In this document: piece by piece, positions 17,341 through 26,895 of the stretch | How the letters are laid out: each line of letters begins with the position of its first letter | How positions within the stretch are numbered: the first letter of the stretch is position 1 | Assembly: GCA_947477655.1 (NCBI GenBank) | Contig: CANJTS010000004.1 | Coordinates: 186,001-250,000 of the forward strand | Source: CAILUG01 sp903844415 | Lineage (GTDB): Bacteria; Pseudomonadota; Gammaproteobacteria; Pseudomonadales; Pseudohongiellaceae | Direction: 5' to 3' | Length of the DNA: 64,000 bases | The notes under the pieces: generated by a model | What the model saw: the letters and a program-made list of their open reading frames with translations, nothing else | What the model was told of the DNA's origin: nothing | Databases searched by the model: none | Translations under genes and position numbers: made by a program

Positions 17341-18143
17341 TAACGAACTCCCTGCGGCGCAGGAACTGGTACACGCAACAAATCTGGAGCGCCTTCCTGT
17401 CTTGCCACTGCTAATGCAGCTATAACGGATTCAGTGTAAGACTCATCTTCAACCCAAGCTTTAGCTTGAGCATCATAATAACCAGTCTCGGTACCATCTA
17501 AGGTTTGATACATCAGAGAAATTCGGCCCAATCTTACGAACTGAACAGTTCTGGCTTGAGCACCTTCGCCAAGCATACCATTGTAGGCTTCCAGAGTTCG
17601 GCCAAATTCCAGCTCAATCTGATAAGCCTCAAGGATACGACGGTATTTTTCTGAGATGGCAACATCTGATCTACCCATGAGCTCCTGCAGGTTACGCACA
17701 CGTGTGACGCGCTCATCAATCAGAAACGGAACGTCAGCCGCAATAAACTGATCAAGAGTTGCAACCATGCGCTCCATAAGAGGCAAAACTTCTCGGTTGG
17801 TAGTTTCAATTTCAATTAATTGCGTTTGAATAGATGCTATTTCTGTTTGCTGAGCACTTATTTGCTCTTGCAGCTTGCCATTATATTGATTGAAGCTGTC
17901 AAGCTCTGCCAACGCTTGCGCGTATTGGGTGCTGAGCTGCTGCGTCTGGTCAACCAATCCATTAATGGCTTCCTGGGAAGTGGCAACTGCGGCATTAGAA
18001 GTTTGCTGGGCATTTACAGCGGCATCACTGATGGCCTCTGCCGCCCCAAGCTGAGAAGCCGGGAATATTGAAATTATTAGCGCAAATCGCAAATTACTGA
18101 CGATATTTGCGCTCAGCTTGAATATGGGTTGTTTTGTTGCCAT
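17340..18143 (-). CDS. DUF3450 periplasmic coiled-coil protein, first gene of the TonB2 operon
   Basis: A 267-residue protein with an N-terminal hydrophobic export segment (about 17-33), a long coiled coil (about 45-110, QTQQLSTQYAQALAELDSF and following), and a C-terminal part with VRLGRISLMYQT and a G..YDAQAKAWV segment typical of DUF3450. DUF3450 genes regularly precede ttpC in TonB2 operons; their precise role is not settled. A G-run (GGGGGG) about 13 bases before the ATG is the only ribosome-site candidate. The operon promoter should lie in the 624-base gap upstream. Confidence 0.85.
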   Translation of the reverse strand: MATKQPIFKLSANIVSNLRFALIISIFPASQLGAAEAISDAAVNAQQTSNAAVATSQEAINGLVDQTQQLSTQYAQALAELDSFNQYNGKLQEQISAQQTEIASIQTQLIEIETTNREVLPLMERMVATLDQFIAADVPFLIDERVTRVRNLQELMGRSDVAISEKYRRILEAYQIELEFGRTLEAYNGMLGEGAQARTVQFVRLGRISLMYQTLDGTETGYYDAQAKAWVEDESYTESVIAALAVARQEGAPDLLRVPVPAPQGVR

Positions 18144-18767
18144 GAGATTTATTATCCCCCCCTAGTAAATAAAGAATTATCCGAAAAAATATACAAAACT
18201 TTCGATTGCCTGAAAGAGGCTAGGAAATTTATTACGCCGCAGATACTAATAGCTTCCACTTACCATGTCGATACAGCCCAAAAAAAAAACCAAATTTTTA
18301 TTTGAGCAGAATCCGCACTTGCAGAACTACGATAGCAGATATTTCTTTGCAGGACCCATTAACCAAAATTGCACAATTAATAGCCGCACTCAAATATAAC
18401 CTTTCTTTCTTTTACTTGCCAAGCACTTCTAACTAATTTTTCCAGAATCTCTGCTGTTTTTTTTGACTCCCAATGACCGACCTAGACATCTCTACATAAG
18501 ATTACCGAAATTATCACACTATGCCTGGCCCAAGGACCATTATTTAAACATGACTTAGAGCGCTTTCCCTGCACCACACAACAATAGAACCATAAAAAAC
18601 CTCGAATTTCCCAGTTATTTTATTTTTGAACGCACTTTTATCAGCCCCCCCTGGAATCTGTTTTGCGCAGAAATACAAACCACGAGACAAACATTAACAT
18701 TGTGTATCATCGTCCGTACAACCAACCAAAAACACAACAACATTAAATGACAATAAATTTTTCCAAT
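18144..18767. other. 624-base intergenic gap upstream of the TonB2-type operon
   Basis: No open gene, tRNA or clear terminator was found. It is AT-rich with homopolymer runs (A9 near 18281, T8 near 18457). It must contain the promoter of the DUF3450-ttpC operon and the 3' end of tex transcripts. I could not pick out a Fur-like site with confidence. Confidence 0.5.
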
Positions 18768-21089
18768 TTATTTCCGCTTTAAAGCGTCTTTTAATAAATC
18801 ACCAAAGCTGCCCGCACTGGCGGAAACAACAGATGTAGAGCTTGTTTTGTAATTGGATTTGGCAACTTCTTTTCTTTCTTTGCTACTAGCTGCAACTTTC
18901 AGAACGGATTCACCGACAACCGGTATCTCGTCGTCCAAGCGCATTGTCAGCGCTATCCGTTTACGCTGGGCATCCACCTCTAATACTTTGACCTTAACAA
19001 CATCACCCGTTTTAACTACCGCGTGAGGATCTTTGACAAAAGTTTTAGACAAAGCCGAAATATGTACCAATCCATCCTGGTGAACTCCCACATCCACAAA
19101 GGCGCCAAAATTGGTGACATTGGTTACAGTGCCTTCCAGTAGCATGCCGGGTTTTAGATCACCGATCTGCTCAACACCTTCGAGGAAATCAGCTGATTTG
19201 AATTCCGGGCGAGGATCACGACCCGGCTTTTGCAATTCAGTCAAAATATCCTTAATAGTAGGAATACCCACAGTTGCGGTAACGTAGTGAGCAGGGTCGA
19301 GGCTACGTAAAAAACCACTATCGCCAATAATCTGATGAACTTGTTTATCGTGGCTGACCAGAATTTTTTCAACAACCGGGTACGATTCGGGATGCACCGC
19401 GGAAGCATCCAGAGGATTAGCGCCATTAATGATGCGCAGGAAGCCAGCAGCCTGTTCGAAACATTTTTCGCCCAAGCGCGACACCAACAGCAAATCTTTG
19501 CGCGATTTAAAAGCGCCATGTTGATTCCGATAACTGACAATATTGCTGGCTATGGAGGCCGACAATCCAGAGACCCTGCGCAACAAAGCTGCTGATGCCA
19601 TATTCACATCAACACCCACTGCGTTCACACAATCTTCAACTACAGCATCTAGGCTATGTCCAAGTTTGATCTGACTCACATCATGTTGATACTGACCGAC
19701 ACCTATTGCTTTCGGCTCAATTTTTACCAGCTCTGCCAACGGATCCTGTAAGCGGCGCGCAATTGAAATTGCACCGCGTATTGACACATCCAGCTCGGGA
19801 AATTCTTCCCGCGCAATGTCCGAAGCCGAATAAACAGAAGCACCTGCCTCGTTGACGGTCATTTTTTTCATTTTCAGTTCTGGGTACATCTTTATCAGAT
19901 CGCCCGCCAATTTATCCGTTTCGCGCGAAGCAGTGCCGTTGCCAATACTGATCAATTCCACTTTGTGTAATTTGCAAAGCTGGCCCAGCACCACAACGGA
20001 TTGATCCCACTGATTTTTCGGCGCATGTGGATAGATGGTGATGTTCTCCAGATATTTACCGGTCTGATCTACTACCGCCACTTTAACGCCAGTACGCAAA
20101 CCCGGATCCAGCCCCAAAATAACTTTACTGCCGGCAGGAGCTGCCAAAAGAACAGCTTTCATATTGGCGGCAAAAACTCGAATTGCTTCGTCTTCGCTTT
20201 GTTCGCGCAAGTGTCCGAGCAGGTCTGTTTCCATGCGTAAATATAATTTCACTTTCCAGGTCCAGCGGGCTACTTCTTGGAGCCACACATCGGCGGGCCG
20301 GCCTTTATTGGCAATACCGAGATGGGCAGCAACCATCTGTTCACAGGGATCCGTCTGGCCTTCTTCCACACCTTTCGTGCCAATGCTGACACTCAAAAAA
20401 CCTTCATTGCGACCACGAAACACAGCAAGAGCGCGATGCGAAGGAACTTTATTTAGCAGCTCTGTGTACGCAAAATAATCTCGGAATTTTTCGGCTTCGG
20501 TTGTTTTAGCTTCGATTACATGAGCACGCAGCTCACCATTTTCCCACAAGAAATTTCGCACTTTCCCAGACAATTGTGCGTCTTCGCTAAAACGCTCAAG
20601 CAGGATGTATTTAGCACCTTCAAGCGCTGCTTTGCTGTCGGCTATACCTTTTTCCACATTGATAAACTGTGGCGCGAGTACCGCAGGATCGAGCATGGGA
20701 TCGGCGTACAACTGCAAAGCCAGCGGCTCAAGGTCCGCCTCAATGGCAATCATTGCCTTCGTGCGGCGTTTTATTTTGTAAGGTAAATAGAGATCTTCAA
20801 GCTCAGTCTTGGTTTCTGCCAATAACAACTGCTTTTCCAATTCGGGCGTAAGTTTTTGCTGCTCCCTTATACTGCCTAAAATACTTTCGCGGCGTTCTTG
20901 CAGTTCGCGTAGATAGCGCAAGCGAACTTCCAGATCACGCAGTTGCAAATCATCCAAGCCCTCAGTGGCTTCTTTACGGTATCGAGAAATGAAGGGCACT
21001 GTCGACCCTTCGTCCAACAGCGTCACGGCAGATTGTACCTGGGAAATTTTTACGGATAATTCGTTGGCAATTTTTTCGATGATATTCAT
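18768..21089 (-). CDS. tex: Tex family S1 RNA-binding transcription accessory protein
   Basis: A 773-residue protein, the same length as the E. coli homologue. Seen in order: the N-terminal helical domain with LLDEGSTVPFISRYRKEATEGLDD, KTELEDLYLPYKIKRRTKA, a YqgF/RNase H-like domain with LGLDPGLRTGVKVAVVD near 335, helix-hairpin-helix elements (VNAVGVDVNMASAALLRRVSGL), and a C-terminal S1 domain with LEGTVTNVTNFGAFVDVGVHQDGLVHIS near 655. Start 21089 (MNIIEKIANELS) matches the family; a longer frame to 21170 adds 27 unrelated residues. No good ribosome-binding site precedes the chosen ATG. Confidence 0.95.
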   Translation of the reverse strand: MNIIEKIANELSVKISQVQSAVTLLDEGSTVPFISRYRKEATEGLDDLQLRDLEVRLRYLRELQERRESILGSIREQQKLTPELEKQLLLAETKTELEDLYLPYKIKRRTKAMIAIEADLEPLALQLYADPMLDPAVLAPQFINVEKGIADSKAALEGAKYILLERFSEDAQLSGKVRNFLWENGELRAHVIEAKTTEAEKFRDYFAYTELLNKVPSHRALAVFRGRNEGFLSVSIGTKGVEEGQTDPCEQMVAAHLGIANKGRPADVWLQEVARWTWKVKLYLRMETDLLGHLREQSEDEAIRVFAANMKAVLLAAPAGSKVILGLDPGLRTGVKVAVVDQTGKYLENITIYPHAPKNQWDQSVVVLGQLCKLHKVELISIGNGTASRETDKLAGDLIKMYPELKMKKMTVNEAGASVYSASDIAREEFPELDVSIRGAISIARRLQDPLAELVKIEPKAIGVGQYQHDVSQIKLGHSLDAVVEDCVNAVGVDVNMASAALLRRVSGLSASIASNIVSYRNQHGAFKSRKDLLLVSRLGEKCFEQAAGFLRIINGANPLDASAVHPESYPVVEKILVSHDKQVHQIIGDSGFLRSLDPAHYVTATVGIPTIKDILTELQKPGRDPRPEFKSADFLEGVEQIGDLKPGMLLEGTVTNVTNFGAFVDVGVHQDGLVHISALSKTFVKDPHAVVKTGDVVKVKVLEVDAQRKRIALTMRLDDEIPVVGESVLKVAASSKERKEVAKSNYKTSSTSVVSASAGSFGDLLKDALKRK

Positions 21090-21168
21090 AAGGGGGACAA
21101 CTATTTTCAACACACAAAGCACGATTTTAACAACGGACGAACAAGTAAGTGTGGCCTGCCTCCAAAAC

Positions 21169-21199
21169 AAAAAAGCCCGGCCAAAATGGCCGAGCTTTC
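21169..21199 (-). terminator. Intrinsic terminator after the LigM-like gene
   Basis: On the minus strand AGCTCGGCC and GGCCGGGCT pair (one mismatch) around an ATTTT loop and are followed by six T residues. It lies about 45 bases after the stop of the gene at 21244. Confidence 0.85.
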
Positions 21200-21243
21200 T
21201 TTATTACTTACTAGAAGCAGGTTACTACAAACAGTAGCAGTGT

Positions 21244-22632
21244 TTATTTGTTGCGCCAGCTGCCTTCTACGTACTGACCACGTACCACTTCTGCATAGGG
21301 AACAGAGCTCACGCGAGCACGGATACGTGCTTGTGTTGAAGGCTCCACTGTGGTTTTAGCGGTGTTTTCTTTCTCACCCCACAGCAGTATAACTTCAGTG
21401 CCAATGGCCACATCTGCATCTACAGTTGCCAAAGACAACATAGAGCGTTCGTTGTAGCTATAACCGCTGAACATCGACAAACCGACTTGCTTGTCGCCAC
21501 CCAAAACGGTGTCGTAGCTGGAGCTTGCATAGTTAGACAAAGGCAATTCCATATATTTGACGTTGTCACCTTTCTGGAACATGGTGGCGAAAGAAGAAAC
21601 TACATCTTCGCTGTTCCAGGCTAGGGTGACCTTACGACGATGGTTGTTGTTCTGCATTTTTTCCAGCGCAGAACGACCAATAAAGTCGTGATCAAATTTG
21701 ATGAAAGGACCGTAACCAATTTCATACGGTGTTACATAGTAGTCTTCGATGTTATCAGAAACGAAACTGCCACCGATGGCACCAGTGCCTTCGTAGCTGG
21801 AAGCTGGTAACCACTCGCGATAACCCTTCATTTCTGCACCGCTATACACGGCAGGCAAAGGAGATGGAATCCAACCGCTTTCCAAAGTGTTGGTGGCATA
21901 TGCACGTGCGCCTACGGGCACCATGCCAAATTCTGCACCAGCTGCCAAAATGGCATCTTTAATGCGATCGCCATCAGCGTACGGGCCCCAAATTTCAAGA
22001 CCAGGAGCTCCCGCCATACCATGACGTAAGGTGCGAACCTCAGTACCAGCAATGTTCATTGAAGCCATGTTGAAGAATTTCAGTTGATCCAGTTTGCCAC
22101 CGTGTAGTTTTTCAATGATTGCCCAAGCGTTTGGACCTTGAATCTGATAACGGTAGCTGATGCGGTTAACCGGTTTGCCACCTGGACGCGAAGGTGAACG
22201 GTCATCATGGGTGATTTCAACGTTATAACCACCAGTTGCTGCATGGTAACGAATCCAGTTGGCGCACGGAGCACGGCCTACAAAAACCAATTCGTTTTGG
22301 GCCAGATGAAATAAGATGCCATCGCCGATTACATGGCCGCTGTGGCTCACGGGAACGTATTGTTTGGCGCGGTTAACCGGAAAGCTGGCAAAACTGTTAA
22401 TTGCAGTATCAGACAGCAATTTGAGCGCGTCTGGGCCTTTGATGTAAATGTCTACCATGTGGTGAGATTGATCAAACAAGACTGCGCTTTCTCGCCAGGC
22501 TCTTTGCTCACTGCGCCAGTTTTGAAATTCTGGTGCAACCACTGGGTAAATGTAAGCGCCAATTTTGGAATTGCGCAACAGTTGTACAGTGTTGCCTGCG
22601 CTTTTTAACAAGTCTTCTAAACTTTTGCTCAT
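21244..22632 (-). CDS. LigM-like tetrahydrofolate-dependent aryl O-demethylase (GcvT family)
   Basis: A 462-residue aminomethyltransferase-fold protein. The N-terminal block LLRNSKIGAYIYPVV...NWRSEQRAWRESAVLFDQSHHM and the central YRYQIQGPNA, LRHGMAGAPGLE and NTLESGWIPSPLPAVYSG are characteristic of vanillate/3-O-methylgallate O-demethylases such as LigM, which pass the methyl group to tetrahydrofolate. Start 22632 is behind GGAAG; a frame to 22704 adds 24 unrelated residues. An aldehyde dehydrogenase gene lies upstream on the same strand, fitting an aromatic pathway. The exact substrate is inference. A related demethylase such as a DMSP-type enzyme cannot be excluded. Confidence 0.75.
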   Translation of the reverse strand: MSKSLEDLLKSAGNTVQLLRNSKIGAYIYPVVAPEFQNWRSEQRAWRESAVLFDQSHHMVDIYIKGPDALKLLSDTAINSFASFPVNRAKQYVPVSHSGHVIGDGILFHLAQNELVFVGRAPCANWIRYHAATGGYNVEITHDDRSPSRPGGKPVNRISYRYQIQGPNAWAIIEKLHGGKLDQLKFFNMASMNIAGTEVRTLRHGMAGAPGLEIWGPYADGDRIKDAILAAGAEFGMVPVGARAYATNTLESGWIPSPLPAVYSGAEMKGYREWLPASSYEGTGAIGGSFVSDNIEDYYVTPYEIGYGPFIKFDHDFIGRSALEKMQNNNHRRKVTLAWNSEDVVSSFATMFQKGDNVKYMELPLSNYASSSYDTVLGGDKQVGLSMFSGYSYNERSMLSLATVDADVAIGTEVILLWGEKENTAKTTVEPSTQARIRARVSSVPYAEVVRGQYVEGSWRNK

Positions 22633-22831
22633 GTTGATCAACTTCCTATGGTACGCGGATAAAAACGAAGGCCGGACTCTACACCGTAGATGAGACCTTA
22701 GCAATCAGACAGATGCCGACTTTTATAGTTAAAAGATCGGGTTATTTGCTGATCCCGCTAGTTATATTATGAAGCAGTTGACCAAAGTTTTTTGGCCTAC
22801 TGCTCTGCCATTTCCACCCCTGAAAATAATT

Positions 22832-24262
22832 TTACAATGCTGGCGAGAAGCCTAATAACGACTTGTACTCCAGAAACTCTCCGAAAGCCTGATCGCCGAA
22901 TTCGCGCCCGTTACCGGATTGTTTGTAACCTCCAAACGGCGCGTTCAGGTCGAGCCCTGCATTATTCAAACTGATGTAACCGGCGCGGATCTGCGTGGCT
23001 ATGGCTCTGGCGTGTTCAATGTCCTTGCTGTGGACATAGCCACCAAGGCCATATTCAGTATCGTTGGCTATTGCGATTGCTTGATCTTCAGTATCGTAGC
23101 CGATGATACTGAGGACGGGGCCAAAGATTTCCTCTCTGGCGATCTCCATGTTGTTGTTAACATCCCTGAATACGGTTGGCTTGACGTAGTAGCCTTGCTC
23201 CAGTCCTGCTGGTTTGCCGGGGCCACCTGTCACGAGTTTGGCGCCTTCTGCCACTCCACTATTAATCAGTTTTTGTACCTTGTTCCATTGCGCTTCTGAA
23301 ATAACCGGCCCCATTCGACTATCTTGTTTCGGATCACCGGGCGCCCAGCTTTCAGCCACGGTTTTGGCAATTACACACACTTCATCCAGCAAATTATTGG
23401 GTACCAGCATACGTGTAGGTGCGCGGCAGGACTGTCCGGAGTTCATCATGATGCCGTTGATACCACCAGTGACTGCCGCTTTCAGATCTGCGTCGTGCAG
23501 AATTATATTGGGGCTTTTGCCACCCAGTTCCTGATGTACCCGTTTCACCGTCTTAGCAGCAGCTTGCGCCACTAAAATACCAGCCCTGGTGGAACCAGTA
23601 ATGGAGATCATGTCGACTTTAGGATGCGCCGCTAACGCCTGCCCTGCCACCGGCCCTTCGCCCTGCACCATGTTGAACACGCCAGCTGGAACACCCGCGG
23701 CGTGCATGATTTCTGCGAAAATTTGGGCTGAAAATGGGGCAATTTCGGACGGCTTTAGGACCACCGTACAGCCAGTGGCAAGCGCCGGCGCCACTTTGGC
23801 GCAGATCTGGTGAATGGGCCAGTTCCAGGGTGTGATAAAACCGCATACACCAATCGGTTCGCGCAACACGCGACTGGTGCCGCGATCTTCTTCAAATTTA
23901 AATTTTTCCAGAATACCGATAGCTGTCTTGAAATGATTAACTCCGATCGCCGCCTGTGTTCCGTGCGCCAGCCATTTGGGCGCGCCCATTTCTTCGGTGA
24001 TGGCATCGCCCAGGTCAGGGATACGTTTGGTAAATTCTTCGACTATACGAGCAAGGATGGCAAGACGTTCAGCGCGGGGAGTACGGGACCAAGCAGGAAA
24101 AGCTTGTGCAGCACTGAGCACTGCCTTATCGATATCCGCAGCACTGCCAATACTGATATGGCCGGTAACCGCAGCTGTGGCGGGGTCGATCACCTCCAAA
24201 GTCTTAACACTCATGGGAGCAACCCAGGTGCCATTGATATAAAACTGCAAATATTCCCGCAC
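22832..24262 (-). CDS. NAD(P)-dependent aldehyde dehydrogenase
   Basis: A 476-residue aldehyde dehydrogenase superfamily enzyme with FITPWNWPI (cofactor pocket, about 143), VVLKPSE, the FTGST-like SITGST near 220, the general base Glu245 in ELGGKSP and the catalytic Cys279 in NSGQSCRAPTR. The C-terminal APFGGYKQSGNGRE is also typical. The start is GTG at 24262, with GGAG about 12 bases upstream. It lies 199 bases upstream of the LigM-like gene on the same strand. A role on vanillin-like or other aldehydes is possible, but substrate specificity cannot be read from the sequence. Confidence 0.92.
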   Translation of the reverse strand: MREYLQFYINGTWVAPMSVKTLEVIDPATAAVTGHISIGSAADIDKAVLSAAQAFPAWSRTPRAERLAILARIVEEFTKRIPDLGDAITEEMGAPKWLAHGTQAAIGVNHFKTAIGILEKFKFEEDRGTSRVLREPIGVCGFITPWNWPIHQICAKVAPALATGCTVVLKPSEIAPFSAQIFAEIMHAAGVPAGVFNMVQGEGPVAGQALAAHPKVDMISITGSTRAGILVAQAAAKTVKRVHQELGGKSPNIILHDADLKAAVTGGINGIMMNSGQSCRAPTRMLVPNNLLDEVCVIAKTVAESWAPGDPKQDSRMGPVISEAQWNKVQKLINSGVAEGAKLVTGGPGKPAGLEQGYYVKPTVFRDVNNNMEIAREEIFGPVLSIIGYDTEDQAIAIANDTEYGLGGYVHSKDIEHARAIATQIRAGYISLNNAGLDLNAPFGGYKQSGNGREFGDQAFGEFLEYKSLLGFSPAL

Positions 24263-24397
24263 TGTGAAACTACTCCAGAACTAATAACAACTCTTGGATA
24301 CCAACGCGATGCTGGCAAAAAGGGTGGGTGCCAAAAAGAGGGGCGAGATTATATCCACACATAGAGCAGAAGACCATGCTCAAGCAAGCTGTTAACG

Positions 24398-24889
24398 TCA
24401 ACCCTGTATGACGAGGGCAACTCCTTGCAGACACAGCCAGGCCAAACCGCCCGCCACTGCATCGTCCAGCATGATGCCGAGCCCACCTTTGACATTTTTG
24501 TCCAACCAATTGATAGGAAAGGGTTTTACGATGTCAAAAAAGCGGAAAAAGGCAAAACCCAACAGCACCCATAACCAACCCTCTGGGGCTACTAACATGG
24601 TGATCCAAAAGCCCACAAACTCATCCCACACAATGCCACCGTGATCGTGCACGCCCAGATCATTGGCGGTTGTTTCACACAGATAAATGCCTATGCCAAA
24701 GGTAAGGATCAGTACCAGCAAATACCACGGCAGGGGTAACAATGCGAACAGCAAGTAAAACGGAATCGCAGCCAAAGTACCAAAAGTGCCAGGCGCTATT
24801 GGTGCGGTGCCACTGCCCAATCCAAAGGCCACAAAATGCACCGGATTACGGAACACGGAAGGAGGTGGCTGGTGAGTCATTTTGATCAT
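24398..24889 (-). CDS. pgpA: Phosphatidylglycerophosphatase A
   Basis: A 163-residue inner-membrane enzyme removing phosphate from phosphatidylglycerol phosphate. Seen: GLGSGTAPIAPGTFGTLAAIP near residue 24, then hydrophobic segments, the conserved HDHGGIVWDEFVGFW near 80-95 and FFRFFDIVKPFPINWLDKNVKGGLGIMLDDAVAG near 115-148, all typical of PgpA. The ATG overlaps the thiL stop as ATGA, so translation is coupled. It is the last gene of the rib-nusB-thiL cluster. Confidence 0.95.
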   Translation of the reverse strand: MIKMTHQPPPSVFRNPVHFVAFGLGSGTAPIAPGTFGTLAAIPFYLLFALLPLPWYLLVLILTFGIGIYLCETTANDLGVHDHGGIVWDEFVGFWITMLVAPEGWLWVLLGFAFFRFFDIVKPFPINWLDKNVKGGLGIMLDDAVAGGLAWLCLQGVALVIQG

Positions 24890-25878
24890 ACCTGGATTCC
24901 GAAATGATCGTATCCGCTATAAGTGATTGGCATGGCATGTCCGGTGGCATCGAGTACTTCTACACCACTGCCCGCTTGGACGATACCGATGCGCGAAACC
25001 GGAACACCCACCCTTGCTGAGGCAATGATTAGTCGCTCGTGACACTCAACCGGGGCAGTAAAAATTAGTTCGTAGTCATCGCCAGCTGTCAGCGCTAGTT
25101 GTAGGGCCTGTGTGCTGGATTTCAGACTGGTGAGCATACCAGCCAACGGCACTGCCTGCGCTTGTATTACTATTTTTACCTTACTCTGTCTGGCGATGTG
25201 ACCGAGGTCAGCAAGCAAACCATCCGACACATCCTGCGCGGCACTGGCTAATCCACGCAAGGCTTGCCCCAGCGCCAAGCGTGGTTCTGGCAGGTAATAG
25301 GCAGCACGTAACACTTCGGTTTGCTGCTGGCTTAGATTCAACAAAGTTCCTTGCAACCATTCCAGTGCAAGACCCGCCATGCCGCATGTGCCAGACACGT
25401 ATACAGCATCACCGGTTTTGGCGCCGCTGCGCAGTAAAGCCAGCCCAGTAGGCACCTGCCCTTGCACCTGTATAGCAATTTGCAAAGGTCCCCGAGTGAG
25501 ATTGCCCCCAATCAATGGGCACTTATATTGTTGCGAACTCACCCGCAACCCCTTGGCAAAAGCAGCCAACCAATTTTCATCCACGGTGGGTAAAGTAAGT
25601 CCGAGCATAAAACCCAAAGGTGTAGCTCCCATTGCCGCGAGGTCACTGAGATTTACTGCCAACGCGCGCCGCGCAAGCAAGTTGGCATCTGCAACCGTCG
25701 GAAAATGTACGCCTTCTACCAACACGTCCATCGAGACCGCCATTTGGTGACCATCGTTTACCATAAGCAGCGCACAGTCATCGCCTATGCCAAGGGTAAT
25801 ATTGGGATGGGAAGCATCAGCACTTAAACCAGCTTGCTGAAAATAGCTGGCAATGATTTCAAATTCACTTAGCGGCAT
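24886..25878 (-). CDS. thiL: Thiamine-monophosphate kinase
   Basis: Phosphorylates thiamine monophosphate to thiamine diphosphate, the cofactor of the transketolase encoded nearby. It has 330 residues. Seen: the start MPLSEFEIIASYF, the metal/ATP motif GIGDDCALL near residue 30, SMDVLVEGVHF near 50, NLSDLAAMGATP near 77, GGNLTRG near 120 and QDVSDGLLADLGHI near 214. No strong ribosome site is visible before the ATG, which lies 54 bases after nusB. Position between nusB and pgpA is standard for this group. Confidence 0.97.
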   Translation of the reverse strand: MPLSEFEIIASYFQQAGLSADASHPNITLGIGDDCALLMVNDGHQMAVSMDVLVEGVHFPTVADANLLARRALAVNLSDLAAMGATPLGFMLGLTLPTVDENWLAAFAKGLRVSSQQYKCPLIGGNLTRGPLQIAIQVQGQVPTGLALLRSGAKTGDAVYVSGTCGMAGLALEWLQGTLLNLSQQQTEVLRAAYYLPEPRLALGQALRGLASAAQDVSDGLLADLGHIARQSKVKIVIQAQAVPLAGMLTSLKSSTQALQLALTAGDDYELIFTAPVECHERLIIASARVGVPVSRIGIVQAGSGVEVLDATGHAMPITYSGYDHFGIQV

Positions 25879-25932
25879 GGGGAGTTAAGGCTTGCTGCAT
25901 ATCCGCAGCAGAGGCAGCGGGTAATTTATTTG

Positions 25933-26382
25933 TCAGACAGGCAAACTCAATTCTATTTTGCGCAAGTTACGGGCAGCTTTGTCGAGCACACCATTTATGT
26001 ATTTGTGACTTTCAGTCGCGCCGTATTTTTTTGCCAGTTCCACGTATTCATTGATTACTACTTTGTAAGGCACATCTACGCGTTGACTGAGCTCAAAAAT
26101 ACCAAGGCGCAGAATGGCTGTTTCGATCGGATCAAGCTGCGACAAAACACGATCGAGCATGGGTAAAAAAAGCATATCAATTGCCGTGGTTTTTTCACTT
26201 ATTCCGACCAAGACCAGATGAAAAAACTCCCAATCGACTTTCTTGCCATTATCGGCACGGAATTCTGCTTCTACTTGCTCGGCAGGATAACCCGACAACT
26301 GCCATTGATAGAGGGCCTGTACCAGCAAATCACGGGCGCGCTTGCGGTGGGAGATTGGAATATTGCCGGTTTTTTTATGCAT
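25933..26382 (-). CDS. nusB: Transcription antitermination factor NusB
   Basis: A 149-residue RNA-binding helical protein that joins NusE (S10) on boxA RNA during rRNA antitermination. Seen: the basic start HRKRARDLLVQALYQW near 14, LDPIETAILRLGIFEL near 92, VPYKVVINEYVELAKKYGATESHKYINGVLDK near 111. Start 26382 is chosen because the longer frame to 26430 overlaps ribH and adds residues foreign to NusB. ribH ends 10 bases upstream. Confidence 0.96.
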   Translation of the reverse strand: MHKKTGNIPISHRKRARDLLVQALYQWQLSGYPAEQVEAEFRADNGKKVDWEFFHLVLVGISEKTTAIDMLFLPMLDRVLSQLDPIETAILRLGIFELSQRVDVPYKVVINEYVELAKKYGATESHKYINGVLDKAARNLRKIELSLPV

Positions 26383-26392
26383 ATTAATACTA

Positions 26393-26869
26393 CTAACCTT
26401 GCAACTTGCGCAGCAAACTACACAACTCAAGTGCAGTCATCGCAGCATCAGCCCCTTTGTTACCCGCTTTAGTGCCCGCCCGTTCGATGGCTTGTTCAAT
26501 GGTGTCTACAGTCAACACACCAAATACCACCGGTAAGTCGTGGTTCATCCCTACTTGTCCCAGCCCTTTGGCACACTCACCCGCAACAAAATCAAAATGC
26601 GGTGTGCTGCCACGAATCACTGCACCGAGGGCAATGATTGCAGAATACTTTCCAGATACCGCAGCCGATTTTGCCACCATGGGTAACTCAAAAGCGCCGG
26701 GCACTTTTATGATTGTGATGTTTTTTTCAGACACACCATGGCGACTCAAGGTATCAATCGCACCTGCGAGCAAACTATCCACAACAAAACTGTTGAAGCG
26801 TGCCACCACCAGCGCAAAGCTGGCGTTGCTGGCACTGAAATCACCTTCAATGATACGAATATTATTCAT
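26393..26869 (-). CDS. ribH: 6,7-dimethyl-8-ribityllumazine synthase
   Basis: Penultimate step of riboflavin synthesis, condensing the pyrimidine intermediate with 3,4-dihydroxy-2-butanone 4-phosphate. It has 158 residues. Seen: the active-site segments ARFNSFVVDSLL, VPGAFELP near 57, ALGAVIRGSTPHFDFVAGE near 81-99 (with the catalytic His) and PVVFGVLTVDT near 112. It lies 26 bases after ribBA on the same strand. Confidence 0.97.
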   Translation of the reverse strand: MNNIRIIEGDFSASNASFALVVARFNSFVVDSLLAGAIDTLSRHGVSEKNITIIKVPGAFELPMVAKSAAVSGKYSAIIALGAVIRGSTPHFDFVAGECAKGLGQVGMNHDLPVVFGVLTVDTIEQAIERAGTKAGNKGADAAMTALELCSLLRKLQG

Positions 26870-26895
26870 ATTGAGTTCCTACAAAAAACTGGGTG

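Noticed and set aside
25379..25750. 123-residue plus-strand open frame inside thiL
   Set aside because: It is a shadow of thiL on the opposite strand, with no start signal or recognisable domain.
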